Shown one piece after another: positions 16,026 through 25,527 of a DNA stretch of 64,000 nucleotides. The stretch's first letter is position 1. Each line of letters starts with the position of its first letter. Source of the stretch: Sulfurimonas indica. Lineage in GTDB: Bacteria; Campylobacterota; Campylobacteria; Campylobacterales; Sulfurimonadaceae. Where the stretch lies: positions 62,001 through 126,000 of the forward strand of contig NZ_SDID01000005.1 of NCBI RefSeq assembly GCF_009192995.1, read 5' to 3'. The notes beneath the pieces are model-generated. The model did not search any database and had not been told where the DNA came from. It saw only the letters and a list, made by a program, of their open reading frames with translations. Position numbers and translations under genes: made by a program.

Positions 16026-17124
16026 CGAGTGCTTCCTTTACATAGTTTTCAAACTTATCGAGTTCAACAAGAAAGGCATCATGTCCGTAGTCACTCTCAA
16101 TATCGATGTAGTCATAGTTCGCATTTCCGATTGCTTGGAGCTCATCTGCTATCTCTTGCATCTCAAAATTTTTAAAAAGTATATCATTTTTAAAACTAAT
16201 GAGGTGCAGTTTTGCTGTGATGCGTTTGAGTGCCTCATGTAAAGAATCAAATCCGCGTGAAAGATCATAGATATTAATGGCTTTTGTAATGTAGAGATAG
16301 GTAAGCGGATCAAACCATTTTGTAAAGTTGTAGCCATTATACTCTAAGTATGACTCTACTTGAAACTTACCAAAAAGTTCATACAATCCATCTGTCAGTT
16401 TATAATCTCTTCCAAACTTCTCACGCATAGATTCAGGAGATAAAAAACTGATATGTCCTGCCATACGTCCAATTGCCATACCGGCAAGTCCCTGTTCTTT
16501 TATAATGTCAGGGTCATAGTAGCCTTGCTTGAAATCAGGATCTTTTAAAATAGCCTCTTGAGCTACTTTATTAAAGGCGATAGCCCAAGGTTGTGTTGCG
16601 TGTGTTGCTGCCATTGCAATGATTTTATTTGAAAAGTTCGGATAGTGGATGGCAAATTGGAGTGCTTGCATACCGCCCATACTTCCACCAATAATTGCGT
16701 GAACTCTGTGAATGTCAAGTCTGTCAAATAAAATTCGTTGTGCTTTTACCATATCTTTGATACTGACAACAGGAAATCTGTAACGATATGGTTCATGGTG
16801 TGGATACTGAGGGCTCATAGGTCCGGTTGAACCAAAACAGCTTCCAATGACATTGGAACATATGACAAAATATTTGTCTGTATCTATCGCTTTACCTGGA
16901 CCGATAAGCCCATCCCACCAGCCAGGTTTATTTTCACCTTCATAAAAACCTGCAGCATGATGACTTCCTGTGAGAGCGTGACAAACGACTACTACATTAC
17001 TTTTATCTTCATTGAGCTCTCCATATGTTTCATAGCTAATATCATAAGGCTCTAAGATACGTCCACTCTCTAAATAGAGAGGATTGGTAAAATGTTCAGT
17101 ATATGTTTGCAGGTTTAATGACAA
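16018..17124 (-). CDS. metX: Homoserine O-acetyltransferase MetX
   Basis: MetX transfers an acetyl group from acetyl-CoA to homoserine in methionine synthesis. The 368-aa alpha/beta hydrolase shows H-A-L-T-G-S-H-H near 49-56, nucleophile Ser148 in I-G-G-S-M-G-G, Asp near 312 (K-N-D-I-L-F) and His near 348 (Y-G-H-D-A-F). Some MetX-like enzymes use succinyl-CoA, and sequence alone does not settle that. Together with metY 64 bases upstream it makes a direct-sulfhydrylation route. Confidence 0.93.
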   Translation of the reverse strand: MSLNLQTYTEHFTNPLYLESGRILEPYDISYETYGELNEDKSNVVVVCHALTGSHHAAGFYEGENKPGWWDGLIGPGKAIDTDKYFVICSNVIGSCFGSTGPMSPQYPHHEPYRYRFPVVSIKDMVKAQRILFDRLDIHRVHAIIGGSMGGMQALQFAIHYPNFSNKIIAMAATHATQPWAIAFNKVAQEAILKDPDFKQGYYDPDIIKEQGLAGMAIGRMAGHISFLSPESMREKFGRDYKLTDGLYELFGKFQVESYLEYNGYNFTKWFDPLTYLYITKAINIYDLSRGFDSLHEALKRITAKLHLISFKNDILFKNFEMQEIADELQAIGNANYDYIDIESDYGHDAFLVELDKFENYVKEALDG

Positions 17125-17188
17125 ATTGGTTGCTCTCTTAAAATAATTAGTGACATTTTAGCAAAAATGGCTTAAGCCCACCTCTATA

Positions 17189-18454
17189 TTAGGCGTCAAG
17201 TGCCTGAGCAATGTCATCTATCAAATCTTTGGCACTCTCTAAGCCAACAGAAAGACGGATAAGCCCTTCAGGAACACCACACGCAACTAGCTCTTCATGA
17301 GATAGTTGCTGATGTGTTGTTGATGCTGGGTGTGTGATGATTGATTTTGAATCACCAATGTTTACAACAAGAGAGTAAAGTTTTGTAGCATTGACAATTT
17401 TTTCTGCTTCTTCTAAACTTTCCACTTCAAAACTCAGTAACCCACTACAGAGTCCATCTGTAAAATATTTTTGGGCATTTTCGAAGTTTGCATTACTTTT
17501 AAGACCAGGATAGTTGACTTTTTTAACTTTTGGATGTGATTCTAAAAACTCTGCAAGCATCAAAGCGTTACGTGAGTGTTCTCTCATTCTTAGGGAAAGA
17601 TGCTCCATACCTTGGATAAAGAGCCATGCATTAAATGGAGAGACCACTGCTCCTAAATCACGCAGGAGTGAGAGTCTTGCTCGAAGTGTAAATGCAGGTA
17701 GTCCTGTCTCTGTATAGATAAGACCATGGTAGGAAGCATCTGGCTCATTGAAATGTGCATAGCGTGGATTGTTTTTGAGTTTCTCATTTAAACCTTTTTT
17801 CTCAACCAAAATACCACCGAGAGCAAGACCTTGACCTGTTGTGTATTTTGATGTGCTATGCACAGTGATGTCCGCACCATATTCAAAAGGACGGCAAAGT
17901 ACAGGTGTTGCTACTGTGTTGTCCACTACTGTTAAGATATTATGTTTGTTGGCAATGGCAGTAAGTGCTTCAATGTCTGCAACATCGATACTAGGGTTTG
18001 TCAAACTTTCAAAGAAAATAACTTTAGATTTTTCATCAATGAGCTCTTCAATTTCCTCAGGATTATGAACATCAAAAAAACGTGCTTCTATGCCAAAACG
18101 TTTCAGTGTATGGGCTACTTGCGTAAGGCTTCCTCCATAGAGTTGTTTTGCACAGATGATATTATCACCGGTTTGGGCAGCATTAACGAAGGCATAAAAT
18201 ATTGCACTCATTCCAGATGAAGTTGCAAGTGCTGCTTCTCCACCTTCTAGTGAGGCAAAACGTTTTTCAAAAACATCAGTTGTCGGATTGTTCAGACGTG
18301 TATATATATTGCCAAGCTCTTTGATTGCAAAGAGATTTGCAGCGTGTTCTACATCCCGAAACTCATAAGCTGTGGTTTGGTAAATTGGAACTGCCATAGT
18401 CCCTTGCGTATCTTTTTCATAACCTGCGTGAAGTGCCAGTGTTTGTAAATCCAT
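17189..18454 (-). CDS. metY: O-acetylhomoserine sulfhydrylase MetY
   Basis: This PLP enzyme of the Cys/Met metabolism family makes homocysteine from O-acetylhomoserine and sulfide. The 421 aa include the N-terminal L-H-A-G-Y-E motif, I-Y-Q-T-T-A-Y near 25-31, and the PLP-binding Lys in H-S-T-S-K-Y-T-T-G near residue 209. The long form (over 400 aa) favours MetY over MetB or MetC. It lies upstream of metX on the same strand. A sulfide-based route fits a sulfur-metabolising host. Confidence 0.92.
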   Translation of the reverse strand: MDLQTLALHAGYEKDTQGTMAVPIYQTTAYEFRDVEHAANLFAIKELGNIYTRLNNPTTDVFEKRFASLEGGEAALATSSGMSAIFYAFVNAAQTGDNIICAKQLYGGSLTQVAHTLKRFGIEARFFDVHNPEEIEELIDEKSKVIFFESLTNPSIDVADIEALTAIANKHNILTVVDNTVATPVLCRPFEYGADITVHSTSKYTTGQGLALGGILVEKKGLNEKLKNNPRYAHFNEPDASYHGLIYTETGLPAFTLRARLSLLRDLGAVVSPFNAWLFIQGMEHLSLRMREHSRNALMLAEFLESHPKVKKVNYPGLKSNANFENAQKYFTDGLCSGLLSFEVESLEEAEKIVNATKLYSLVVNIGDSKSIITHPASTTHQQLSHEELVACGVPEGLIRLSVGLESAKDLIDDIAQALDA

Positions 18455-18458
18455 TCAT

Positions 18459-18923
18459 TTATTCCTTCGTTATTGATTTATTGCTGTGAAGTGTCTCTTC
18501 TTTTAATTTTTCTAGAAACTCTAAGATATTTTTTTGGTATGCAAGTGTATCCTCATCATTACTGTAGAGTAAAAAATTTTTAAGAGATTCAATATCTATC
18601 TTTTTTGCATATCGTGGGACAATCTTTAACTCTTTTTGTATAGTAGCAACGAGTAGGTCCAAATCTAAAGCGTTCTGTTTTTTTACTTTTTCAACAAGCT
18701 CTTTTGTCGTTAAGAGTAGCAGATTTGCTCTGTCCTCATCCCCCTCATAAATTTTTGTAGCGAGCTCTTTTACAAGAATAAAATTTTCAACTTTTGGTTT
18801 TTCATTTGCAGCAATTACAAGTGCAAATATTTTGGCACGAAACTCTAATGAGCCATGATGATGAACAAATATTTCACGAAATGCACTGAAAAAATGGTGT
18901 TTGATTCTAAAAGAGAGTTTCAT
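18459..18923 (-). CDS. Conserved hypothetical helical protein
   Basis: The 154 aa are soluble and mostly helical by composition, with a His-rich F-V-H-H-H-G near 20-25 and many Leu and Lys residues. There is no signal peptide or membrane span. It starts four bases upstream of metY on the same strand, so the two are likely cotranscribed from the TATAAT at 18947-18942. The layout (a short basic N-terminus, then a helical bundle) resembles TerB-like or DnaJ-associated domains only loosely. I do not assign a function. Confidence 0.7.
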   Translation of the reverse strand: MKLSFRIKHHFFSAFREIFVHHHGSLEFRAKIFALVIAANEKPKVENFILVKELATKIYEGDEDRANLLLLTTKELVEKVKKQNALDLDLLVATIQKELKIVPRYAKKIDIESLKNFLLYSNDEDTLAYQKNILEFLEKLKEETLHSNKSITKE

Positions 18924-18941
18924 CTGTATTCCTCATGCTGT

Positions 18942-18947
18942 ATTATA
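18942..18947 (-). promoter_or_regulatory. -10 box for the hypothetical-metY-metX genes
   Basis: TATAAT on the minus strand lies about 19 bases upstream of the start at 18923, in the 77-base gap shared with the divergent YebC-family gene. Confidence 0.45.
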
Positions 18948-18968
18948 CACTTATAGTTTTGAAAATGG

Positions 18969-18974
18969 TATAAT
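18969..18974 (+). promoter_or_regulatory. -10 box for the YebC-family gene
   Basis: TATAAT lies 26 bases upstream of the ATG at 19001, preceded by TGG and an A/T tract. It forms a divergent pair with the minus-strand -10 at 18947. Confidence 0.5.
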
Positions 18975-19000
18975 TGCAAAAAAATTAACTAGGAATTTTT

Positions 19001-19711
19001 ATGGGTAGAGCGTTTGAATATAGAAAAGCATCAAAATTAAAAAGATGGGGAGCAATGTCTAAACTGTTTCCTAAACTTGGAAAAGTCATTACAATGGCGG
19101 CAAAAGAGGGTGGAATGGACCCTGATCTAAACCCTAAACTCCGTACGGCGATTTTAAATGCAAAAGCGGAAAATATGCCAAAAGACAATATTGATGCTGC
19201 GATAAAAAGAGCTGCTGCAAAAGATAGTGCAGATATGAAAGAGGTGAATTTTGAAGGCAAAGCTCCTCACGGAGTGCTTCTTTTTATCGAATGTGCGACA
19301 GATAACAACACACGTACCGTTGCAAATGTAAAAAGTATTTTAAATAAAAATGGTGGTGAGATGCTGACAAATGGCTCACTCGAGTTTATGTTCTCACGCA
19401 AGGCTATTTTTGAGTTTAATTTAAAAGATGATATGGATTTAGAAGAGTTAGAGCTTGAACTCATTGATGCCGGTCTGGAAGAGATTGAGGAAGAAGAGGG
19501 CCTTGTTCTTGCAACTGCTGATTATACTGCATTTGGTACAATGAATGAAGCTTTAGAGAACTTGGGTGTTGAGATCACAAAAGCAACACTGGAGAGAATT
19601 GCAAATACTCCAATAGAGATCAGTGAAGAGGATCAAGCCGATGTAGATAAGATTTTAGAGCGACTTGAAGATGATGAGGATGTGCAAAAAGTTTATACAA
19701 ACTTGGCATAA
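19001..19711 (+). CDS. YebC/PmpR-family translation or transcription factor
   Basis: The 236 aa match the three-domain YebC family. The N-terminal signature F-E-Y-R-K-A-S-K is followed by a basic [10 protein letters not shown] and the [13 protein letters not shown] block near 63-75, then an acidic C-terminal region. YebC proteins have been described as DNA-binding regulators. Related family members also help ribosomes translate proline-rich stretches. Length is normal. It overlaps the next gene by one base. Confidence 0.92.
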   Translation: MGRAFEYRKASKLKRWGAMSKLFPKLGKVITMAAKEGGMDPDLNPKLRTAILNAKAENMPKDNIDAAIKRAAAKDSADMKEVNFEGKAPHGVLLFIECATDNNTRTVANVKSILNKNGGEMLTNGSLEFMFSRKAIFEFNLKDDMDLEELELELIDAGLEEIEEEEGLVLATADYTAFGTMNEALENLGVEITKATLERIANTPIEISEEDQADVDKILERLEDDEDVQKVYTNLA

Positions 19712-20283
19712 TGCAAACACTCAAAGGACATTTTACCACTACTTTAGAGGTGAAGCAATCGAAGTTTATTGCTCACCTTATTCCCTACGAAATATATGAA
19801 ACAACGCTTGAACAACTAAAAATACAACATCCAAAAGCAAGACATTTTGTAACTGCTTACAGATATTTGAATGAATATTCTCAAATCGTAGAACACTCTA
19901 GTGATGATGGAGAGCCAAAGGGAACTTCGGGTAAACCATCTTTAATGGTGCTGCAAGGGCAGGAGTTAATTAATGTAGCTGTAATAATTGTACGCTATTT
20001 CGGTGGTACAAAACTCGGTACCGGTGGATTAGTTCGAGCCTATAGTGATGCAGTGAATCTTGTTGTAAGTGAAGCGGACCTGATTGAGTATAGAGAAGAA
20101 AATACTCAAATTATAGAGATTAAGTATGGAGACGTCCGCTTAGTAGATTATGAGATTGAAGCAAATAATATTACTGTAGTTGAAAAAAAGTTTGATACAA
20201 ACGTAGTGTATACCATTAAAGGGGTGAAGGAGTCTCTAGAGACTTTCCTTGCAAAAGTTGCAAGGATCGTAACTCTTAGATAA
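19711..20283 (+). CDS. YigZ/IMPACT-family protein
   Basis: The 190 aa contain the UPF0029 N-terminal domain with S-S-D-D-G-E-P-K-G-T-S-G-K-P near 65-78 and the V-R-Y-F-G-G-T-K-L-G-T-G-G-L block near 95-108. A ferredoxin-like C-terminal domain follows. Family members relate to the eukaryotic IMPACT regulator; the bacterial role is unclear. The ATG overlaps the stop of the YebC-family gene, indicating coupling. It converges with the secretion operon, ending 10 bases from it. Confidence 0.9.
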   Translation: MQTLKGHFTTTLEVKQSKFIAHLIPYEIYETTLEQLKIQHPKARHFVTAYRYLNEYSQIVEHSSDDGEPKGTSGKPSLMVLQGQELINVAVIIVRYFGGTKLGTGGLVRAYSDAVNLVVSEADLIEYREENTQIIEIKYGDVRLVDYEIEANNITVVEKKFDTNVVYTIKGVKESLETFLAKVARIVTLR

Positions 20284-20302
20284 GCTTTTTGCTTTATCTT
20301 CT
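20276..20302. terminator. Imperfect stem-loop between convergent genes
   Basis: AGATAAGC-TTTTT-GCTTTATCT pairs with one bulged T and spans the stop of the YigZ gene and the end of the GspF-like gene. The T-rich loop and its symmetry would allow weak bidirectional termination. The stem is short. Confidence 0.35.
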
Positions 20303-21541
20303 TCCTTGAACAGCATTCCCCATATCCCACATTGGTAAGAAGATACCAAGAGCAAGTAAGATAACCATCGATGCAATGATAAGAAGCATAATTGGTTCAA
20401 TCGCTTCACTAAGACCATCGATGATGGCATCAAAACGCATTTTATAATATTCAGCCACTTTTTTTATCATTGTATCTAGCGTACCACTATCTTCACCGGC
20501 ACGCACCATTTGAATAATCATATTTTCAAAAAGTCCAGTCTCTTCAAGCCCTTTGTTAAGTGCGCCACCTTTTTCAACTGTAATGATTACAGATTGGAGT
20601 TTTTTCTTTAAAGGAAGAGAGTCGATCATATCAATAGCAGTATCTAATGCTTCTGCAATTGGAATACCGGCACGAATCAACTCGGAAAATACAAGTGTAA
20701 AACGGCTCAGTGTTGAGAACTTGATAATGTTTTTAATCAAATAGGTTCGTAAAAGGAACTGATGCCATTTATATCGGATATCTTCATAGTTGGTAATGAG
20801 ATAATTAAATACAACATAAAAGACCGCAAGTCCAGCTAAGAGATACGGTCCAAAGTTATTAAAGAGATATTCTAGTTTTAGAAGGATAATAGTTGGCAGT
20901 GGTAGTTCAGCATGGAGCTCTTCAAAGATTGATTTAAACTGTGGTACAACATAAGAGATAAGAATTGTAAATGCGATAGCCATTGCTATCATAACATTTC
21001 TTGGATATGCCATCGCTTTTTTGAACTTGATAACATTGGCACGAATCTCTTCGAGCATATCTGCAAGAGAATAGAGAGCTTCATCAAGGTTACCGGTTTT
21101 TTCTCCAAGTTGAATCATAGCAATTGTTAAGTTTCCAACTTCAAATCGGAAATTTTCCATTGCTGATGAAAAGGAGTGTCCGGAGTTGATATCATCTGCG
21201 ATTTTGGAAAAAACAGTCTTTAAAGCATCATCAGTTGTGGCATTGGCTATTTCATTGAGTGAATCATGGATGGATATACCGGCATTTGTCATAACGGCTA
21301 ACTGTCGTATGGCAGCAATGAGTGCATCTGGTTTGATCTTTCTTTTTTTGACATTCTTTAAAAGATCTGCTTTAATTCTTCGAAATTTGTCTTCAAGTGG
21401 TTCAGCTGCTTCTTCTACTTTAATGATAATTCCAGAAAGTTTGAGTTTTGCATAACCATTAGCTTCTTTTTTATCTTCAGCATATAAGCCAATTTTCTCT
21501 TTTTTCCCTTTTGTTAAAACCGTTACTAAAAAATACTTCAT
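20294..21541 (-). CDS. mshG: Type II secretion/MSHA-type inner-membrane platform protein (GspF/MshG/CtsF-like)
   Basis: The 415 aa contain two T2SSF domains, each a six-helix bundle followed by spans. Hallmark stretches include A-V-M-T-N-A-G-I-S-I near 85-95, M-I-Q-L-G-E-K-T-G-N-L-D near 145-156, and the second-domain copy M-V-R-A-G-E-D-S-G-T-L-D. Spans lie near 190-210, 240-265 and 385-410. GspF/PilC proteins form the platform that couples the ATPase to pilin movement. Its ATG overlaps the ATPase stop by four bases. It is the last gene of the operon; no pilin follows. Confidence 0.9.
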   Translation of the reverse strand: MKYFLVTVLTKGKKEKIGLYAEDKKEANGYAKLKLSGIIIKVEEAAEPLEDKFRRIKADLLKNVKKRKIKPDALIAAIRQLAVMTNAGISIHDSLNEIANATTDDALKTVFSKIADDINSGHSFSSAMENFRFEVGNLTIAMIQLGEKTGNLDEALYSLADMLEEIRANVIKFKKAMAYPRNVMIAMAIAFTILISYVVPQFKSIFEELHAELPLPTIILLKLEYLFNNFGPYLLAGLAVFYVVFNYLITNYEDIRYKWHQFLLRTYLIKNIIKFSTLSRFTLVFSELIRAGIPIAEALDTAIDMIDSLPLKKKLQSVIITVEKGGALNKGLEETGLFENMIIQMVRAGEDSGTLDTMIKKVAEYYKMRFDAIIDGLSEAIEPIMLLIIASMVILLALGIFLPMWDMGNAVQGRR

Positions 21542-23274
21542 CCTTTTGCCACCTTTAATATTTCTTCAATACTTGTAATACCATCAATGGCTTTTTGTAA
21601 ACCATTTTGGAAAATAGGTATAAAGCCTTCTTTCATAGCTTGAACAAGCATAGCTTCTTTTGATGCACCTTTTGCTATCAAAGATGAAAGCTCTTCTGAG
21701 ATATTTAAAACCTCACAAATCATTTCACGTCCCATATAACCTGTTCCACCACACTCTTTACAGCCTTTTCCTTTGTAAAAGGTTGTACCTTCTGGTACAA
21801 CACCCTCTATCTCTTCCAAAACAGAAGCTGAAAGGGCATCTTCTACTTTACAGTGAACACAAATTTTTCTTACAAGTCTCTGTGCCTGTATAGCAACAAG
21901 CGCACCACTAATTAAATAATGTTCTATACCCATATCGGCCATACGAGGAATAGCTGATATTGAGTCATTTGTATGCAGTGTTGAAATAACCAAGTGACCC
22001 GTTAGTGCTGCTTTGATCGCAATCTCTAAAGTTTCCTGGTCACGAATCTCCCCGATCATGATCTTATCAGGGTCTTGACGTAAAATAGAGCGAAGTGCAT
22101 CAGCAAAAGAGAGACCTACTTTTGCATTTACCTGAACCTGCTGGATAAGATTCATTCTATACTCAACAGGGTCTTCAACTGTAATGACTTTATCTTCTAC
22201 ATTTCTCAGCTCATTGAGAGCACCATAGAGCGTTGTTGTTTTACCAGAACCGGTAGGTCCTGTTACCAGTATGATACCATAAGGAGCTTGCAGGCCTTTG
22301 AGCAGTTTATGATAACTGACACTATCCATACCGGCATCTTCAAGTCTTACAAGTGCTTTTTGTTTATCGAGCACACGCATAACAATTGATTCACCATAAA
22401 GAATTGGCAGCGTTGAGATACGAAAATCATATTCACGTGATCCTACTGTAGTAGAGAAACGTCCATCCTGTGGTTTTCTTTTTTCTGCGATATCAAGATT
22501 TGCTAAAAGTTTCAATCGTGATGCCAGAGGAGGGTAGATATCTTTTTCAAAGATAAACATCTCCGTTAACTTTCCATCAACACGTCCACGAACTACACAG
22601 TTTTTTTCAGTCGGTTCGATGTGGATATCACTTGCACGCCCGTTAATACAGGTTTTGAGTACTACATCAATTAGTAATAAAATAGAGGAAGCTTCCTGTT
22701 GCTCTTCGAGTGTTGAGATAGAATTTAACTCTTCACGAATTTTACGAACCAAATCTTTTACACTGTCTTTAAGACTTATTTTATAAAGATAGGTCTCAAT
22801 CTGTTTTCTTGTAGCAAGAGCAATTTTAAGAATTTTTCTTGGAAAGAGTCTTTGAATCGCTTCTTGTGCATCAATATCAAGCGGGTCATTAAATGCAACA
22901 GTGATACTCATTTCATCTTGCGAGATTGGGATAGCATGATGTTTCTGAAACTGTGCAAAAGGGACATTTGCTGTAAGATTGTAGTCCATATCAATGGAGT
23001 CTAGGTCTACAAACATCAAATCTAGCTCTTGTGCTAGTTTTTGCAGAACTGCACTTTCTGGTATGTAGTCATAATCATCTATGATAGAGAGTTTATAGAC
23101 ACCATTACGTACCTGTTGGACAATATAACGGATGAGTCTGTCCATTGTCATAAAACCAGAGAGGGTTATATCACGTAAGATAAGATTTTCGCTGATTCCT
23201 TTTGCAAGTAGTCTGTCTACTTGTCCTTTCATTATAGAACCATTGGCAAGTAAATCTGTCGTAATCCTATCCAC
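21538..23274 (-). CDS. mshE: Secretion/pilus assembly ATPase (GspE/MshE/CtsE-like)
   Basis: The 578-aa AAA-type ATPase drives pseudopilus or pilus assembly. It has an N-terminal N1-like domain (1-165) and a linker, then Walker A G-P-T-G-S-G-K-T at 339-346, an Asp box near 365-370, Walker B K-I-M-I-G-E-I at 404-410 and a His box T-G-H-L-V-I-S-T-L-H. A four-Cys zinc site follows (C-V-H-C near 470, then C-K-E-C). The R-L-G motif of c-di-GMP-binding MshE N-domains is not clear here. In Campylobacter the counterpart CtsE is needed for natural transformation. Confidence 0.92.
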   Translation of the reverse strand: MDRITTDLLANGSIMKGQVDRLLAKGISENLILRDITLSGFMTMDRLIRYIVQQVRNGVYKLSIIDDYDYIPESAVLQKLAQELDLMFVDLDSIDMDYNLTANVPFAQFQKHHAIPISQDEMSITVAFNDPLDIDAQEAIQRLFPRKILKIALATRKQIETYLYKISLKDSVKDLVRKIREELNSISTLEEQQEASSILLLIDVVLKTCINGRASDIHIEPTEKNCVVRGRVDGKLTEMFIFEKDIYPPLASRLKLLANLDIAEKRKPQDGRFSTTVGSREYDFRISTLPILYGESIVMRVLDKQKALVRLEDAGMDSVSYHKLLKGLQAPYGIILVTGPTGSGKTTTLYGALNELRNVEDKVITVEDPVEYRMNLIQQVQVNAKVGLSFADALRSILRQDPDKIMIGEIRDQETLEIAIKAALTGHLVISTLHTNDSISAIPRMADMGIEHYLISGALVAIQAQRLVRKICVHCKVEDALSASVLEEIEGVVPEGTTFYKGKGCKECGGTGYMGREMICEVLNISEELSSLIAKGASKEAMLVQAMKEGFIPIFQNGLQKAIDGITSIEEILKVAKG

Positions 23275-23283
23275 TTTTTTCCC

Positions 23284-23829
23284 TTACCAGTATATATGTC
23301 TCTTTAAAAGCATTGTATCATAAAACTCTTCAATAACCATTTTTGAAATTTTATAATCTTTTGCCAGATAAAGCTTGTATGAAAGCTTTTTATCATTGGG
23401 ATCTTCAAAAAGATAAAATGTACGTTTTTCATGTTTACCTAGTTTTGCGTAAAGATCAAACACTTTTGAAAGAACATAGTCTGTTGTTGGTAACTTTAAC
23501 TTTGAGAGCTCATAACCATCAACTAAAGAGTGGTAGAGTAGTTTTTTTTGCATCAAAATTACTGAAAAGTAAGCTGAGTTTGCACGTGCTTCTTCTGAAA
23601 ATTTTAAAACTGCTGTTGGTACGGCAAGTCTGTCAATATAGTCCGAATGTAAACATGCAAAAGCATAGAGTGAGACAAACTCTTCATCACGTTTATATTT
23701 TCCAAAGTTGTCAAATCCCATGCTACAGACTTGTGCATATTTTTTATTTTGATAGAGTCCAAACATCTCCTGTTTAACATCACCTGCATAGCTATTTGCT
23801 AAAAAAAGTAAAATTATAAAAAGTCTCAT
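23284..23829 (-). CDS. Exported protein of unknown function inside the secretion operon
   Basis: The 181 aa carry a short signal peptide (M-R-L-F-I-I-L-L-F-L-A-N-S-Y-A). The mature part is helical with paired Tyr/Ala helices (Y-Q-N-K-K-Y-A-Q-V-C and Y-A-F-A-C-L-H-S), suggesting TPR-like repeats. Two Cys at about 34 and 58 might form a disulfide in the periplasm. It overlaps the TPR gene by four bases and precedes the ATPase by nine, so it is part of the operon. The Vibrio msh operon has no counterpart at this place. Function unknown. Confidence 0.8.
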   Translation of the reverse strand: MRLFIILLFLANSYAGDVKQEMFGLYQNKKYAQVCSMGFDNFGKYKRDEEFVSLYAFACLHSDYIDRLAVPTAVLKFSEEARANSAYFSVILMQKKLLYHSLVDGYELSKLKLPTTDYVLSKVFDLYAKLGKHEKRTFYLFEDPNDKKLSYKLYLAKDYKISKMVIEEFYDTMLLKRHIYW

Positions 23830-24713
23830 TTGAATTTTCCTGATTGTATATCATTAAGTAAGATTTTTGCATTACCGGAGTGGGAATATTTAATATATTC
23901 TTTTAATGTTTTAATAGCCATATCTCTTTTATTGAGTTTGACTAAAGATTTTGCGAAAATAAGCCAACTGTCTTCTATATCATTATTGATTGCATTTGTT
24001 ATAAGTGCATAATTATAAGCTTGTTCATAATTACCAAGCTCATAATATTTTTTTGCAACAAAAAGACTTAAAGCAGGGTTATTGTTCTTCTTAAATCTCG
24101 TAATGATTTCTTTGATGTCGTTTTGTGAATCTCTTCTCTCAATCGTGATGATTTGTTTTTTATAAGGTTTTGAAGTTGGTTCTTTTTTTACTATTGTAAT
24201 AGGTGCTTTGTTTGTTGTTTTCTTCTTTACTTGACTTTTCTGTTCTATATCCATATACTCTTCTTCTACAGTAGCTTGTTGAACAACTTTTTTTCTTTTT
24301 TTAGTACTCTTTTTTACAGAAGATGTGACTTTATAGTACGGTTGCTGTTCTTCATTTTGTATACGTCTCATAAAGTTCATTGATGGTGAGAGGGTTAATT
24401 TTGTATCTTCTGTTAAAGTCGTTGTTTGTACTTGAGTATTTTGTTGTATGTTTGTTTGGACTGGAGCTGTGACGATCTCTTTTTGCGTAGAAACATTTTG
24501 TTCTTTTTGAAGACTTTGTATTGCTACAATCTTTCTCTTTTCATGCTTTTCTGTTTTTGTCGCTATCACTGGAGTTTTTTCTGTATTGGAGGTGGCAAAG
24601 ATTGATATAATCGTCATAATAACAATGATACTGACAAAAATAATGGCATGTGGAATATATGTTTTAATTTTATATTTTAGCCAACGTTTTTCTAACTCTC
24701 GTGTATTAAGCAT
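23826..24713 (-). CDS. Membrane-anchored TPR protein (MshN-like)
   Basis: The 295 aa have a cytoplasmic N-terminus of about 17 residues, one span (about 18-40), a long low-complexity Thr/Lys/Gln linker (about 48-200), and C-terminal TPR-like helices (about 205-292) with Y-Y-E-L-G-N-Y-E-Q-A-Y-N-Y-A. This is the layout and relative operon position of MshN. It probably scaffolds the envelope complex. It overlaps the upstream AAA gene by eight bases. Confidence 0.75.
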   Translation of the reverse strand: MLNTRELEKRWLKYKIKTYIPHAIIFVSIIVIMTIISIFATSNTEKTPVIATKTEKHEKRKIVAIQSLQKEQNVSTQKEIVTAPVQTNIQQNTQVQTTTLTEDTKLTLSPSMNFMRRIQNEEQQPYYKVTSSVKKSTKKRKKVVQQATVEEEYMDIEQKSQVKKKTTNKAPITIVKKEPTSKPYKKQIITIERRDSQNDIKEIITRFKKNNNPALSLFVAKKYYELGNYEQAYNYALITNAINNDIEDSWLIFAKSLVKLNKRDMAIKTLKEYIKYSHSGNAKILLNDIQSGKFK

Positions 24714-25515
24714 CTATCAAACCTGTATGTATAGCTGCCATCTCTATAAGTTTTGTTGAAATTTGATTTGTCTTTATAGAATAGAGCTGATTGTTTTTTT
24801 CATAAGTACTATAGATTTCAAAAAGCCCGTATAGGAGTTTATTTGTATCTCTATAGTTTCCATGAGTTAATTTATAAATTTTGTTTACAGCTTTTGAATT
24901 AAACATGCTGGCTGTATCAAAACAGTTTGCTTTCATCAGTTTTTTTTGTATATATATCTTTAGTTCTGTCGGCAAAGAGTTTTCAAGCTCAATAGTTTCC
25001 CAAATTCTTGTTTGGAAATGTTCTTTTGCAATAAGATCTTCTTTCTCTGTCTTATGCAAAGCGATAACAAATTTAAGTGTTCTTGTATCTGATAAAAGTC
25101 GAATTTTCTCCATCAGTTCTTCAGAGTAGAGTTGTGCTTCATCAAGTAAAATAACAGGAACTTGATTCAGGTTTTTATCTTTTACAATTTTCATAAATTG
25201 TGTAAAGTTCAACTCTCCTGCATATTTGGTTTCAAATACATCTTGTGCAAGTGTCTTATAAAACTCACTTTCATCCAAAATAGGGGTATCATATAGAAAA
25301 ACATTTTGTGTATCTGCTAAGTCAAGAGAGAGCTTTGTTAAAAACATGCTCTTTCCTGTCCCTGGTTTTCCATAAAGAAGTATCATCTTCAAAGGTTTTT
25401 TAATAGAGTCTTTCAATGATTGGTAGATTGTTGAGACTCTGTCTAGCTGGACATAATCTTTGGGATTTACAGTATCTAAGAAAACATTTTTAGAATTTAC
25501 AAAGATACTGTTCAT
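24706..25515 (-). CDS. mshM: AAA ATPase of the secretion operon (MshM/ExeA/CtsP-like)
   Basis: The 269 aa contain Walker A Y-G-K-P-G-T-G-K-S near 48-56 and Walker B V-I-L-L-D-E-A-Q near 116-123. An arginine-rich sensor region and a C-terminal helical lid follow. ExeA-type ATPases remodel peptidoglycan access for secretin assembly. MshM and the Campylobacter CtsP occupy the same genomic slot. Unlike ExeA it lacks a C-terminal peptidoglycan-binding domain. It lies 12 bases after the secretin gene. Confidence 0.85.
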   Translation of the reverse strand: MNSIFVNSKNVFLDTVNPKDYVQLDRVSTIYQSLKDSIKKPLKMILLYGKPGTGKSMFLTKLSLDLADTQNVFLYDTPILDESEFYKTLAQDVFETKYAGELNFTQFMKIVKDKNLNQVPVILLDEAQLYSEELMEKIRLLSDTRTLKFVIALHKTEKEDLIAKEHFQTRIWETIELENSLPTELKIYIQKKLMKANCFDTASMFNSKAVNKIYKLTHGNYRDTNKLLYGLFEIYSTYEKNNQLYSIKTNQISTKLIEMAAIHTGLIDA

Positions 25516-25527
25516 ATATTATGCCTC

